A stretch of 64,000 nucleotides of DNA, taken from contig BAAAJN010000015.1 in assembly GCA_039527025.1 (NCBI GenBank), positions 1-64,000 on the forward strand, written 5' to 3'. A program made the translations under genes and the position numbers. The notes below the pieces were generated by a model. The model was not told the origin of the DNA, ran no database searches, and saw only the letters and a list, made by a program, of their open reading frames with translations. Source of the DNA: Microlunatus lacustris. GTDB taxonomy: Bacteria > Actinomycetota > Actinomycetes > Propionibacteriales > Propionibacteriaceae. This document shows, piece after piece, positions 1 to 8,034 of the stretch (within the stretch, counting starts at the first letter, position 1; each line of letters begins with the position of its first letter).

Positions 1-1
1 A

Positions 2-109
2 CGAGAACCTCCGGTCGCTGTGGGCCCTAGACAAGCCACACCCAACCGGAGGTTCTCCCACTCTCAACCCAGACCCGCCGCAACCAACGTCATGGCCAAG
101 TACAGCTAG
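2..109 (+). other. Possible C-terminal end of a gene entering from the left edge
   Basis: One frame is open from the window edge to a TAG at 107-109 and ends in TNVMAKYS. The ending resembles C-termini of IS481-type transposases, but the stretch is only 35 codons and contains a 13-bp hairpin, so it could equally be non-coding flank of an insertion sequence. Low confidence. Confidence 0.2.
3..57. terminator. 13-bp stem-loop at window start
   Basis: The arms at 3-15 and 45-57 are perfect inverted repeats (GAGAACCTCCGGT and its complement) around a 29-nt loop that has a smaller GTGG/CCAC pairing. A very similar CCTCCGG hairpin lies directly before the IS481 transposase remnant at 55.07 kb, so this may be an insertion-sequence-associated hairpin rather than a plain terminator. 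Confidence 0.5.
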
Positions 110-122
110 CTCCGGTCCGTGG

Positions 123-1775
123 TCAGCGCAGCGCCTGCCGGAGGCCGACGCTGAGCGCGTCGACCAGCAACGAGAGCACCACCAGGGCCAGCACGGTCGT
201 CGCCATGGCGGGGAGGTCGAACGCGGCCCGTTGCTGCTCGAGCATTCGGCCCAGCCCGCCGGCTCCCACGATGCCGACGATGACCGTCTCGCGCACCGCC
301 ACCTCCCAGCGGTAGAGGCTGAGCGCGGCGAACTGCCCCGCGGCGGCGGGCGTGACGGCGTACGCGAACGACGCCACCGGCGGGGCGCCGAGCTGCTCCA
401 GGGCCTCGCGCGGTCGGGAGTCGAGGTTCTCGACCACCTCGGCGAACAACCGGCCGAGGATGCCGAAGGTGTAGATGCCCAGAGCCAGCGCGCCGGGGAG
501 CGGTCCGGGCAGCACCACGAACAGCACGAGCAGCGCCCACACCGGCGGCGGGATCGAGCGGGTCACCAGCAGCAACGTCCGGGCGCACCACGCGAGGGCC
601 CGACGCCACGGCGAGGTGCCGCCGCGGGCGGCGACCAGTGCGACGGCGACGCCGAGCGCGGTGGCCAGCGCGGCGGCGAGGACGGACATCTGCAACGTCT
701 CGACCGCCGCGGCCACCAGTCCGGACCAGCCTTCCCGCGGTAGCCGCAGTGGCGTGACGTCGTCCGCGAGCTGGGCGACCAGCCGCCAGGTCCGGCCGGA
801 GAACCACCGGGCCGTCTCGGGCGCCAGGTGCCAGACCGAGATCACGGCCAGCCCGGCGACGAGGACCGCGCTGACCCGACCGCGGCCCGGGCTGGCCCCC
901 CGGCGCAACCACGCGCCCCAGCGGTCGACCCCCGCGCTGAGGACGATCAGCGCGTAGAGCGAGGTCCACATCTGGGGGTAGTGCAGCCCCTGGAAGCTCA
1001 ACGACAGCTGGAATCCCAGTCCACCGGCGCCGATCATGCCCAAGATCACCGCGGCCCGGATCGAGCACTCGAAGCGGTAGAAGGCGTACGAGGTCAGCGA
1101 TCCGAGCGTGCTGGGGACGATCCCGTAGCACAGCGACGTCAGCCGACCGGCTCCGGCCGCGCGGTAGGCGTCGTAGGGTCCGTGGTCGGCCTCGTCGAGG
1201 ATCTCGGAGTAGACCTTCGCGGTGATCGCGCCGAAGGGAATGGCGATGGCCAGGACACCCACCAGCGGGTCCCGGCCGAGCACGCTGACCAGCAGCAGAC
1301 CCCACACCGCCTCGTGGACCCCGCGCGGGAGTCCTGCCGCGGTCCGAGCCGCCAGCAGACCGGCGGTCCCGCGCACCCGGGCCGAGCGGCGCCGGCTGCC
1401 GGGTGCCCACCAGGTCTGGCTCATGAACACCGCGGCGGCGACCCCGAGGACGACGGACAGGCCGCTGCCCAGGACGGCGAAGGCGACCGTGGTCAGCGCG
1501 GCGTCGGCCGTGGCCTGGAGGAACCCGCCCGACAGATCGGGCCGCACCGCTGCCGACCAGAACTCGGCCACCTGCGGCAGACCAGCAGGGTTCAGCACCG
1601 GCCGACCGTCGACGAGCAGACCAGCCAGGCTCCAGACCAGGGCGAGCGCCACCAGCAGGAGCCAGCCCCGACCGCCGCGGCCGTCCTGGACCCGCACGGC
1701 TGCCGGCGCCCGGCGTCCGGCCCCCCTCGGTTGCTGCGCCGCCTCCAGCGAGCTGATCCCGGTGAGCCCGCTCAC
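123..1775 (-). CDS. phnE: Phosphonate/phosphite-type ABC transporter permease, two PhnE domains fused
   Basis: This 550-residue membrane protein carries two complete binding-protein-dependent permease domains in one chain. Each has an EAA-type cytoplasmic loop (EILDEADHGPYDAYRAAGAG in the first half, EVVENLDSRPREALEQLGAP in the second) followed by the GxxGAGGLG segment typical of PhnE. Most systems use one half-length permease as a homodimer or two separate genes, so this is a natural tandem fusion. The GTG start at 1773-1775 overlaps the stop of the upstream ATPase gene (GTGA), indicating translational coupling. It is the last gene of a four-gene operon with the nitrilase-like, binding-protein and ATPase genes. 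The substrate (phosphonate, phosphite or phosphate) cannot be told from sequence. Confidence 0.9.
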   Translation of the reverse strand: MSGLTGISSLEAAQQPRGAGRRAPAAVRVQDGRGGRGWLLLVALALVWSLAGLLVDGRPVLNPAGLPQVAEFWSAAVRPDLSGGFLQATADAALTTVAFAVLGSGLSVVLGVAAAVFMSQTWWAPGSRRRSARVRGTAGLLAARTAAGLPRGVHEAVWGLLLVSVLGRDPLVGVLAIAIPFGAITAKVYSEILDEADHGPYDAYRAAGAGRLTSLCYGIVPSTLGSLTSYAFYRFECSIRAAVILGMIGAGGLGFQLSLSFQGLHYPQMWTSLYALIVLSAGVDRWGAWLRRGASPGRGRVSAVLVAGLAVISVWHLAPETARWFSGRTWRLVAQLADDVTPLRLPREGWSGLVAAAVETLQMSVLAAALATALGVAVALVAARGGTSPWRRALAWCARTLLLVTRSIPPPVWALLVLFVVLPGPLPGALALGIYTFGILGRLFAEVVENLDSRPREALEQLGAPPVASFAYAVTPAAAGQFAALSLYRWEVAVRETVIVGIVGAGGLGRMLEQQRAAFDLPAMATTVLALVVLSLLVDALSVGLRQALR

Positions 1776-2515
1776 CTCGACGGCTCGAACGCGTACAGCT
1801 CGCGTCTGAGCTGCTCGGTCACCTCGTCCGCGGGGAGGTCGAACAGCAGCCGGCCGGCCCGGACACCGACCACCCGGTCGCAGTGCCGCAGCGCGAGGTC
1901 GAAGTCGTGCAGGCTCACCAGCAGCGTCCGCTCCCAGCCCGTCACCGTCGCGCAGAGCAGGCGCAGGACCTCCTCGGCCCGGGCCGGGTCCAGGCTGGAG
2001 ACCGGCTCGTCGGCGAGGACGAGCTCGGGGTCCTGGACCAGCAGCCGGGCGAGGGCGACCCGCTGCTGCTCGCCGCCGGAGAGCTCCTCGGTCCGGGCGA
2101 GGACGAGGTCGCCGACACCGGTGCGGGCCAGGGCCTGCTGCGCGGCCGCCACCTCCAGCGGCCGCACCAGGGAGGCGAGGGCCTTCCACCACGGCCAGAC
2201 CCCGAGCCGGCCGGCGTTGACGTTGTGGACCACCCGGAGCCGACCGACCAGGTGCAGCCGCTGGTGAAGCATGCCCACCCGGCGCCGGACCGCCGCGAGC
2301 TGGCGAGGGGTGCGCGACGCGAGGGCCTCACCGAGCACCTCCACCGTCCCGCTCGTCGGCTGCACCGCGCCGGTGCACAGGGCGAGCAGGGTGGACTTGC
2401 CCGCTCCGCTCGGGCCGACCAGCGCCACCCGCTCGCCGGCGGCCACGCTCAGGCTGACGTCGTCGACCGCCAGCAGCGACCCGTACCGCACCTGCACCGA
2501 CTGCAGCGCCACCAC
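1772..2515 (-). CDS. phnC: Phosphonate-type ABC transporter ATP-binding protein
   Basis: The 247-residue ATPase shows the Walker A motif GPSGAGKST, the signature LSGGEQQRVALAR, the Walker B segment ELVLADEP and the switch His in VSLHDFD. Length and order fit PhnC, which energises uptake through the PhnE permease. The open frame extends further upstream, but homology begins at VALQSVQVRYG, and GTG at 2513-2515 lies 8 nt after the binding-protein stop, so I chose it. A TTG nearer that stop is the alternative. The stop overlaps the permease start, so expression is coupled. Confidence 0.88.
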   Translation of the reverse strand: MVALQSVQVRYGSLLAVDDVSLSVAAGERVALVGPSGAGKSTLLALCTGAVQPTSGTVEVLGEALASRTPRQLAAVRRRVGMLHQRLHLVGRLRVVHNVNAGRLGVWPWWKALASLVRPLEVAAAQQALARTGVGDLVLARTEELSGGEQQRVALARLLVQDPELVLADEPVSSLDPARAEEVLRLLCATVTGWERTLLVSLHDFDLALRHCDRVVGVRAGRLLFDLPADEVTEQLRRELYAFEPSR

Positions 2516-2523
2516 AGCAGCGG

Positions 2524-3444
2524 TCAAGTCAGCAGCCCCAGCCGGCGGGCGATCTGCTCGATCTCGGCGTGGTCCTGGGGTCCGGCCGCGACGACCGCGG
2601 AGGCGCCGTACAGGTCGAGCACCGCGCTCTCGGTCGGGTCGGATCCGTCCAGGCCGAGCAGGGCGTCGCGGAGCCGGTCGGTGGACCCGTCGCCCAGCCG
2701 GTCGTCGAGCTCGGGACCGGCGATCCAGTGGTAGTCGTGGTAGGTCGGGGTGGTGAGCACCACCTCGACGTCGTCCAGGTCCACGGTGCCGGCGCCCACC
2801 CGGTCCTCCCACACCTGCACGTTCAGCACCCCGGCCTCGAAGCTGCCCGACTCGACCAGGTCGACGGTCTTGTCGTGCGACCCGGAGAAGCCGGGCCGGC
2901 CCGCGAAGTCGGTCGCACTGGTCACACCGGCCTCGGCCAGGAAGTGCTCCGGCATCAGCCGGCCCGAGGTGGAGGACTCGCTGCCGAAGGTGAACCGTTT
3001 CCCGCGCAGGGCGGCGAGGCCGGCGACGTCGTCGACCTCGCCTACCCCGGCCGCCCGGTTGGCGATGAAGACGCTCTTGAAGCGGGCGTCGATGTCGCGC
3101 TGGGCGAGCAGCACCGCGTCCGGCACCTGCTGCCGTGCCTGCACCCCGGTCAGCCCGCCGTAGAACACCAGGTCGAGGTCGCCCGTCTTGAAGAGGCTGA
3201 CCGAGGCGGCGTAGTCGGTCACCGGCACGTACTCCACCGGGACGCCCAGGCTGGTCGACAGGTAGCCCGCCAGCGCGTTCTCGCGGGCCGCCAGCTCGGC
3301 GGGGTCACGGTCCGGGATCGCGCTGATCCGCAGCGTCACCGGCTCGTCCGCGCCCCCGCCCGCCGAGCTGCCGCAGGCCGCGCCGACCACGCCGAGCACC
3401 AGGGCCGCCGTGGCCGCCAGCACCCTCGTCCCCATGACCGACAT
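2524..3444 (-). CDS. phnD: Phosphate/phosphite/phosphonate ABC transporter substrate-binding lipoprotein
   Basis: The product is 306 residues with a lipoprotein signal (MGTRVLAATAALVLGVVGAA then Cys), so it should be anchored outside the membrane. The mature part has PhnD-family features: VTDYAASVSLFKTGDLDLVF near the middle, FGSESSTSGRLMPEHFL and the GSHDKTVDLV stretch. It delivers the ligand to the permease encoded downstream. The frame runs upstream into the next gene's region, but the signal peptide fixes the start at ATG 3442-3444 or at the second Met three codons later. Which phosphorus compound it binds is not visible. Confidence 0.9.
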   Translation of the reverse strand: MSVMGTRVLAATAALVLGVVGAACGSSAGGGADEPVTLRISAIPDRDPAELAARENALAGYLSTSLGVPVEYVPVTDYAASVSLFKTGDLDLVFYGGLTGVQARQQVPDAVLLAQRDIDARFKSVFIANRAAGVGEVDDVAGLAALRGKRFTFGSESSTSGRLMPEHFLAEAGVTSATDFAGRPGFSGSHDKTVDLVESGSFEAGVLNVQVWEDRVGAGTVDLDDVEVVLTTPTYHDYHWIAGPELDDRLGDGSTDRLRDALLGLDGSDPTESAVLDLYGASAVVAAGPQDHAEIEQIARRLGLLT

Positions 3445-3571
3445 CGACACCCCGCTGCTCCGGCTGAGCGGCAGGCTCGCTGCCGTTGGACGCGGGAAGC
3501 CTAACCACCGCCCGAGCGGGTCGGGAGAACGGCAGGGGACGACCGCCACCTCCTCAGCGCCCCGGTGGCTG

Positions 3572-4597
3572 TCAAGCAGGACCGACGTCGACCGGGGCCG
3601 GGGCCTGGCCGGGTGCCGCAGCACGGGTCCGGTGGTCCACCAGCATGGTGCGGCGCCAGTCCCGCGCGGCACCGTCCGGTCGGGGACCGATGTCCACCAC
3701 CACCACAGCCGGCACCACCCGCTCCGGGCAGCGGGCGGCCCACGTCCCGCCGGGCCGGAGGACACCGGCCGCGGCGAAGGGCGCCTTGTCCGACGGCACC
3801 GCGTAGCTGATCCACAGGCCGTTCTGCAGAGCGTGGGTCCGGGCCGAGGAGGCCAGGCTGTCCGCCTCGGCCGGATCCGACGGCCCGGCGGTGGAGTACA
3901 GGACGCAGTCGACGCCGTCGGCCTCGTAGTCGCTGTACAGGTCGGGGAAGAGCACCTCGAGTCCCGACGTGCAGCCGAAGCGCACGCTGCCCACCTCGAA
4001 GGTGGTGCCGCTGAGGCCCGGCTCGTACAGGTAGGTCTGCTTGGTCCGCGACAGCAGGCGCTCGTCGTAGCGGCGGTGCGGACGGCCCTGTCGGTCGAGG
4101 ACGAACAGGCTGGTCCGCGGGCGCGACGGCCCGGGCCCGCGGTGCTGCGCGCCGAGGACGGTCCACAGGCCGAGCTCCCGGGCGGTGGCGCGGATCGCGG
4201 TGATCTCCGTCTGCAGCGCCTGCCAGTCGAACCGCTGCCAGTCCGCCTCGGCCAGCTGCCCGGGCCGGCTGGACAGGGCGAGCTTGCCGGGGAAGCAGAG
4301 GGTCGCCTCGGGGAAGTGGACCAGGTCCGCGCCCTGGGCCCGGGCTGCCCGCATCAGGGCGCGGACCTCCGTCCCGGCGGCGTGGAAACCGGCGGTGTCG
4401 GCCGGGTCCTCACGGAAGGTCGTCTGCGCAACGGCGAGCCGGAGGGTGGCGGGGGCGGTGGGTCGGGTGGTGGGCACGGTGGCTCCTTCGGTGGTCCGGA
4501 GGTGCCGGAGGGCAGCGGTGTAGGCCTCGCCGGTGCGGGCCGCGCGGGCTCTCACCCGACGCTTGAAGGAACGGTTCGCCGTCATCCGGACTCCCAC
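3572..4597 (-). CDS. Nitrilase-superfamily (carbon-nitrogen hydrolase) protein with a basic N-terminal extension
   Basis: Residues from about 50 onward form a nitrilase fold: the catalytic Glu lies in FPEATLCFPG, the Lys in the RLLSRTKQTYLYEPG stretch, and the Cys in FGCTSGLEVLFPDLYSD. The family hydrolyses amides or nitriles. The first 35 residues are different, a basic segment (RSFKRRVRARAARTGEAYTA) that I know as a recurring N-terminal tag on unrelated actinobacterial proteins. The gene lies 127 nt upstream of phnD on the same strand and probably opens the operon, which suggests processing of a nitrogen- or phosphorus-containing nutrient, but that is inference. Confidence 0.78.
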   Translation of the reverse strand: MGVRMTANRSFKRRVRARAARTGEAYTAALRHLRTTEGATVPTTRPTAPATLRLAVAQTTFREDPADTAGFHAAGTEVRALMRAARAQGADLVHFPEATLCFPGKLALSSRPGQLAEADWQRFDWQALQTEITAIRATARELGLWTVLGAQHRGPGPSRPRTSLFVLDRQGRPHRRYDERLLSRTKQTYLYEPGLSGTTFEVGSVRFGCTSGLEVLFPDLYSDYEADGVDCVLYSTAGPSDPAEADSLASSARTHALQNGLWISYAVPSDKAPFAAAGVLRPGGTWAARCPERVVPAVVVVDIGPRPDGAARDWRRTMLVDHRTRAAAPGQAPAPVDVGPA

Positions 4598-5076
4598 GTC
4601 TCGACCGGCTCCCCAGCTGCGACGGCCCGAGACGCACAGGATCCTCGGACAGCGACCTGAGACCGGGTCCCTTTGCCCCTCGTGCCACAGCTGCTGCGGC
4701 GGTCCGTGCTGGGGACGGACGGCAGGGGTTCGGCGTAGGCCACGCCAGCTCGAACGTTAGAGCACGACCCGGGCGTGCACGAGCAGCGACACAGCGCTCG
4801 GTCATCCCGCCCGGGAGGGCGTTCTCGGTGGATCTGGCGGTGGGGCCGAGGTCCGCTGGACGGGGAGATCGCGTGACGGAGGTCGGCTCCCGAGTTCCCC
4901 TGGTGAGATGGGGTGGCAGCACTGGAGCTCAGCATGTGCAAGACTCATCACGTTGTTGGAGGTCTCGCGTCGCGGCAGGTGCCGCGACTACGGATTTGTT
5001 GAGCCCGGGTTGGACCGGGCGGCCGCAACGGTCGAGAGTCGTGAGGTGCGACCTCGAATTATGAGGAGATTTTGTC
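4598..5076. other. Divergent intergenic region with cold-shock leader
   Basis: No convincing gene is seen in these 479 bases between the nitrilase-like gene (leftward) and the cold-shock gene (rightward). The right part is probably the long 5' leader of the cold-shock gene. It contains a compact perfect hairpin, arms 4971-4977 and 4980-4986 (CGCGGCA and complement) around a 2-nt loop, and a GAGGAG ribosome binding site at about 5061. Confidence 0.5.
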
Positions 5077-5280
5077 ATGGCACAAGGCACTGTGAAGTGG
5101 TTCAACGCCGAGAAGGGCTTTGGCTTCATCGAGGTCGACGGTGGCGGCCCGGACGTGTTCGTCCACTACAGCGCGATCGCGTCGTCCGGCTTCCGCTCCC
5201 TCGATGAGGGTCAGCACGTCGAGTTCGACACCACTCAGGGCCCCAAGGGCCCGCAGGCGGACAACGTCCGCCCGATCTGA
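5077..5280 (+). CDS. cspA: Cold-shock protein, CspA family
   Basis: The 67-residue single-domain OB-fold protein binds single-stranded RNA or DNA. Both RNA-binding motifs are intact: RNP1 in KGFGFIEV and RNP2 in VFVHYSAI, and it starts with the usual MAQGTVKWFNAEKG. A strong GAGGAG site lies about 10 nt before the ATG. The leader upstream and the stacked hairpins downstream suggest post-transcriptional control, as is common for csp genes, but this is not proven here. Confidence 0.96.
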   Translation: MAQGTVKWFNAEKGFGFIEVDGGGPDVFVHYSAIASSGFRSLDEGQHVEFDTTQGPKGPQADNVRPI

Positions 5281-5296
5281 TCTGACGTAGCAGAGA

Positions 5297-5367
5297 CGCT
5301 GGCCGTGTGCCAGCGCTCCTCAGGGCGACCACGTCGCCCGGGAGCGCTGGCCGCGGCCAGCGTTTTT
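5297..5367 (+). terminator. Stacked alternative hairpins ending in a T-tract terminator after cspA
   Basis: Three overlapping stem-loops are visible: 5297-5303 with 5309-5315, 5310-5319 with 5341-5350, and 5345-5352 with 5355-5362, the last followed by five Ts (5363-5367). The CGCTGGC/GCCAGCG arms recur, so the stems are mutually exclusive in part, as in an attenuator. The final one is a classical Rho-independent terminator, unusual in this window. Confidence 0.75.
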
Positions 5368-5448
5368 GTGTCCCCACGAGAGCCTCCGTCGCGGCCGAGG
5401 GCCGGCGGACCCCTTGGACGGGAGCGGCTGCTCCGCCATGCTGGTCGC

Positions 5449-5877
5449 ATGCACGGTGAGCCGAGACCCTTCGAGGTGCACGCGTCGGGCGCCCTGCTGC
5501 ACGGGACGAAGGCGGACCTCGCGGTGGGCGACCTGCTCGTGCCGGGGCACTCCTCGAACTTCGCCGAGGGACGGACCGCCAACCACGTCTACGTCACCGC
5601 CACCCTGGACGCCGCGACCTGGGGCGCTGAGCTGGCGGCGGGCGAGGGCCGAGGCCGGATCTACGTCGTGGAGCCGACGGGCGCGCTCGAGGACGACCCC
5701 AACGTGACGGACCGCAAGTTCCCCGGCAACCCGACCCGGTCCTACCGGACGCGAGAACCGGTCCGGGTCGTCGGCGAGATCGAGGGCTGGGCGGGGCACC
5801 CGCCCGAGCAGCTGCAGGCCCTGCGTGACAGTCTCGCCGACCTCGCCCGTCGCGGACGCGCAGTCATCGACGACTGA
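5449..5877 (+). CDS. arr: NAD+-rifampin ADP-ribosyltransferase
   Basis: The 142-residue enzyme has the exact length of mycobacterial Arr. It transfers ADP-ribose from NAD+ to rifamycins and so inactivates them. The residues equivalent to the Arr active site are present: His18 in LLHGTKADL, Tyr48 in NHVYVTATLD and Asp83 in LEDDPNVTD. The ending NPTRSYRTREPVRVVGEIEGW is also typical. ATG 5449-5451 gives the family start, although no strong ribosome binding site precedes it. The gene stands alone, convergent with the ABC-2 operon. Intrinsic chromosomal arr genes are common in actinomycetes. Confidence 0.95.
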   Translation: MHGEPRPFEVHASGALLHGTKADLAVGDLLVPGHSSNFAEGRTANHVYVTATLDAATWGAELAAGEGRGRIYVVEPTGALEDDPNVTDRKFPGNPTRSYRTREPVRVVGEIEGWAGHPPEQLQALRDSLADLARRGRAVIDD

Positions 5878-5898
5878 GCCGGGACCGTCCCAGGACGG

Positions 5899-6150
5899 TC
5901 AGGCCGGACGCCGCTGGTCGCTGACGCGGGGGAAGGGCTGGATCGAGAACACCACCTCGACCGGCACGTCGAAGAACTCCGCGATCCGCAGCGCCAGGTG
6001 GAGCGACGGGTTGTACTCGCCCCGCTCGAGGTAGCCGACGGTCTGGTAGTGCACTCCGAGAGCGGCAGCGAGCTCGCGGCGGGTGACGCCCTGCTCGGCC
6101 CGGAGCAGGCCGATGCGGTTGTGCACGGACTCGTTCTCCGGCTTGTTCAT
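5899..6150 (-). CDS. XRE-family helix-turn-helix regulator
   Basis: This 83-residue protein is essentially one HTH_3 domain (NRIGLLRAEQGVTRRELAAA, then HYQTVGYLERGEYNPSLHLA). It belongs to the small regulators often encoded beside membrane proteins or ABC-2 exporters. It starts 7 nt after the stop of the permease gene on the same strand, so it is the third gene of that operon and is likely an autoregulator of it. ATG 6148-6150 was chosen because the upstream extension is the permease coding region. Confidence 0.85.
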   Translation of the reverse strand: MNKPENESVHNRIGLLRAEQGVTRRELAAALGVHYQTVGYLERGEYNPSLHLALRIAEFFDVPVEVVFSIQPFPRVSDQRRPA

Positions 6151-6157
6151 CGGCGGC

Positions 6158-7021
6158 TCACCGGACCCATTGGAGCGTGGCCTCCCGCGCGGCCTGGACC
6201 TGGGATCCCGTCTGGCGCCGCGACATCCGCCGCAGCACCCTCGGCATGAGCACGGCGCCCAGCACGGCCCAGGCGCCGAGGACCGCAACGGTCTCGAGGG
6301 TGCGCCAGGACCCGCCGACCTCGACCGCGGCGGCGGCGTCGGGCAGGAAGGCCGAGCGCATGCCCAGCCCCACCCAGTACAGGGGGAAGACCTGCGCGAG
6401 CCACTGCACCCAGACCCACAGCTGCTGGAGGGGGTAGAAGATGCCCGAGATGGCCGTCAGCACCAGGACCGGCAGCATCCCCCACATGCCCACCTTCTGC
6501 ACGCTGGGCACCAGCGCCCCGATGAGCATCCCGATCGGGAGCGCGGCGAGCAGCCCCAGGACGATCACCCAGAGGACGGTCAGCCACCCGCTGGCGCCGA
6601 CCACCAGGCCGTCGAACAGCAGCAGGCTGGGGACGAGCACGACCACCAGCTGCGGTCCGAGGTTGAGGCTCTGGTAGAGCAGCTGGCCGCTGAAGTAGCC
6701 GACCAGACCGTGCGGGACGGCCCGGTGGCGCAGCAGGGTGCCGTCCTCCTTCTCCATGGCGATCGTGTAGGCGGGGCCGATGATGATCCCGAACACGATC
6801 AGCGCCGCGAGCAGGCTGGGCAGCGCCACCGCTGCGAAGGGGACGCCGGGGACGCCGGAGTCGCTGTCCCGGCGGATCCACAGGTACCCCAGCGTGAGCA
6901 GCGCGGTGAAGACGTAGAACCCCTGGTCCTGGGTCGACCGCACGCTCTGCACGAACTCCAGCCAGCCCCGGCGCACACCCAGCCCGACCGCGTGGGCGAC
7001 CGGACTCGCCTCGCTGCTCAT
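6158..7021 (-). CDS. ABC-2 type exporter permease
   Basis: The 287-residue integral membrane protein has about six hydrophobic helices and the segment SGIFYPLQQLWVWVQWLAQV typical of ABC-2 permeases, which export drugs, lipids or polysaccharides. Its start overlaps the ATPase stop by four bases (ATGA), so the two are translationally coupled and form one exporter. The substrate is unknown. Confidence 0.88.
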   Translation of the reverse strand: MSSEASPVAHAVGLGVRRGWLEFVQSVRSTQDQGFYVFTALLTLGYLWIRRDSDSGVPGVPFAAVALPSLLAALIVFGIIIGPAYTIAMEKEDGTLLRHRAVPHGLVGYFSGQLLYQSLNLGPQLVVVLVPSLLLFDGLVVGASGWLTVLWVIVLGLLAALPIGMLIGALVPSVQKVGMWGMLPVLVLTAISGIFYPLQQLWVWVQWLAQVFPLYWVGLGMRSAFLPDAAAAVEVGGSWRTLETVAVLGAWAVLGAVLMPRVLRRMSRRQTGSQVQAAREATLQWVR

Positions 7022-7980
7022 CGGGCCACCGCCAAGAACCTGCGGGCCGCCTGCTCGGCGCCGCCCGTCTCGTGCTGCTGGGACAGGGCCAGGTAGGCGT
7101 CCTCAAGACTGGCCCGGTGCACCTCGAGGTCCTCGACCTCGCCCGGTTGACCGAGCAGTTCCCGCAGGAAGGCGGAGGCGTCGTCGGTGGCGTGCACGAA
7201 GCGTTCGCCGCTGCTGGTCCACCGCACCTCGGACGTGCCGCCGACCCGTTGGGCGAGACCGGCGGGGCTGTCGTCGGCGACGATGCGGCCACCGGCCAGG
7301 ATGAGCACCCGGTCGGCGAGCTTCTCGGCCTCGTCCAGGTCGTGGGTGGTCAGCAAGATGGTGGTGCCGTCGAGGTCGGACAAACGGTGCACGAGGTCGT
7401 GGAAGTCGCGGCGCACCTGCGGGTCGAACCCGGCCGTCGGCTCGTCCAGGAACAGCAGGTCGGGGCGGCCGACGATGCCGATGGCGACGTCCAGCCGGCG
7501 CCGCTGCCCCCCGGAGAAGGTGCCGATCTTCCGGTCGGCCAGGTCGGCGAGGTCCACCACCGCCATCAGCTCCTCGACGTCCCACGGCCGCGGCCGGGCC
7601 GGGGTGCCGTAGGGGGCGTAGAAGGTCCCGAGGTGGGTCAGGAGCTGACGCGGTGTCCAGCGCGGGTGGTCGCGCCACGACTGCAGCACGACGCCGGTGC
7701 GCGCCCGCCAGCGCTCGCCCGCGGTGGCCGGGTCCTCGCCGAAGATCGACACCTCGCCGGCGGACCGGATGCGGAAGCCCTCGAGGATCTCGATGGTGGT
7801 GGTCTTGCCGGCTCCGTTGGGGCCGAGGAGGCAGACCACCTCGCCGGCGGAGATGTCGAGGTCGACATCGGTCAGCACGTCGTGGTCGCCGTAGCGCATC
7901 TGCAGGGACCGGACCGAGACGACCGGCTCGGGGGTGCCCGCCTCCCGTCCGTCGCCGTCGACGGGATGAGTTGTGGCCAT
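7018..7980 (-). CDS. ABC-2 type exporter ATP-binding protein
   Basis: The 320-residue ATPase has Walker A (GPNGAGKTT), signature FSGGQRRRLDVAIG, Walker B DLLFLDEP and a switch His in LLTTHDLDEAEKLAD. The C-terminal domain of about 80 residues (from EVRWTSSGERFVHATDDA) is like that of daunorubicin-resistance (DrrA-type) ATPases. It is the first gene of an operon with the permease and an XRE regulator. A perfect inverted repeat 8 nt upstream of the start is the probable operator. Confidence 0.92.
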   Translation of the reverse strand: MATTHPVDGDGREAGTPEPVVSVRSLQMRYGDHDVLTDVDLDISAGEVVCLLGPNGAGKTTTIEILEGFRIRSAGEVSIFGEDPATAGERWRARTGVVLQSWRDHPRWTPRQLLTHLGTFYAPYGTPARPRPWDVEELMAVVDLADLADRKIGTFSGGQRRRLDVAIGIVGRPDLLFLDEPTAGFDPQVRRDFHDLVHRLSDLDGTTILLTTHDLDEAEKLADRVLILAGGRIVADDSPAGLAQRVGGTSEVRWTSSGERFVHATDDASAFLRELLGQPGEVEDLEVHRASLEDAYLALSQQHETGGAEQAARRFLAVAR

Positions 7981-7987
7981 GCGGTCA

Positions 7988-8007
7988 ATGTAGCGACCCT
8001 GCTACAT
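7988..8007. promoter_or_regulatory. Inverted repeat operator candidate upstream of the ABC-2 operon
   Basis: ATGTAGC, six spacer bases, GCTACAT: two perfect 7-bp arms at 7988-7994 and 8001-8007, ending just 8 nt before the ATPase start codon. The position suits a repressor site. The binding factor is not known. The XRE protein of the operon is one candidate, but the TGTAG half-site is more like the TetR-type sites found at 28.2 and 29.1 kb. Confidence 0.5.
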
Positions 8008-8034
8008 CGGCAGCAAGAGTCTTTCCTGGCGGGT

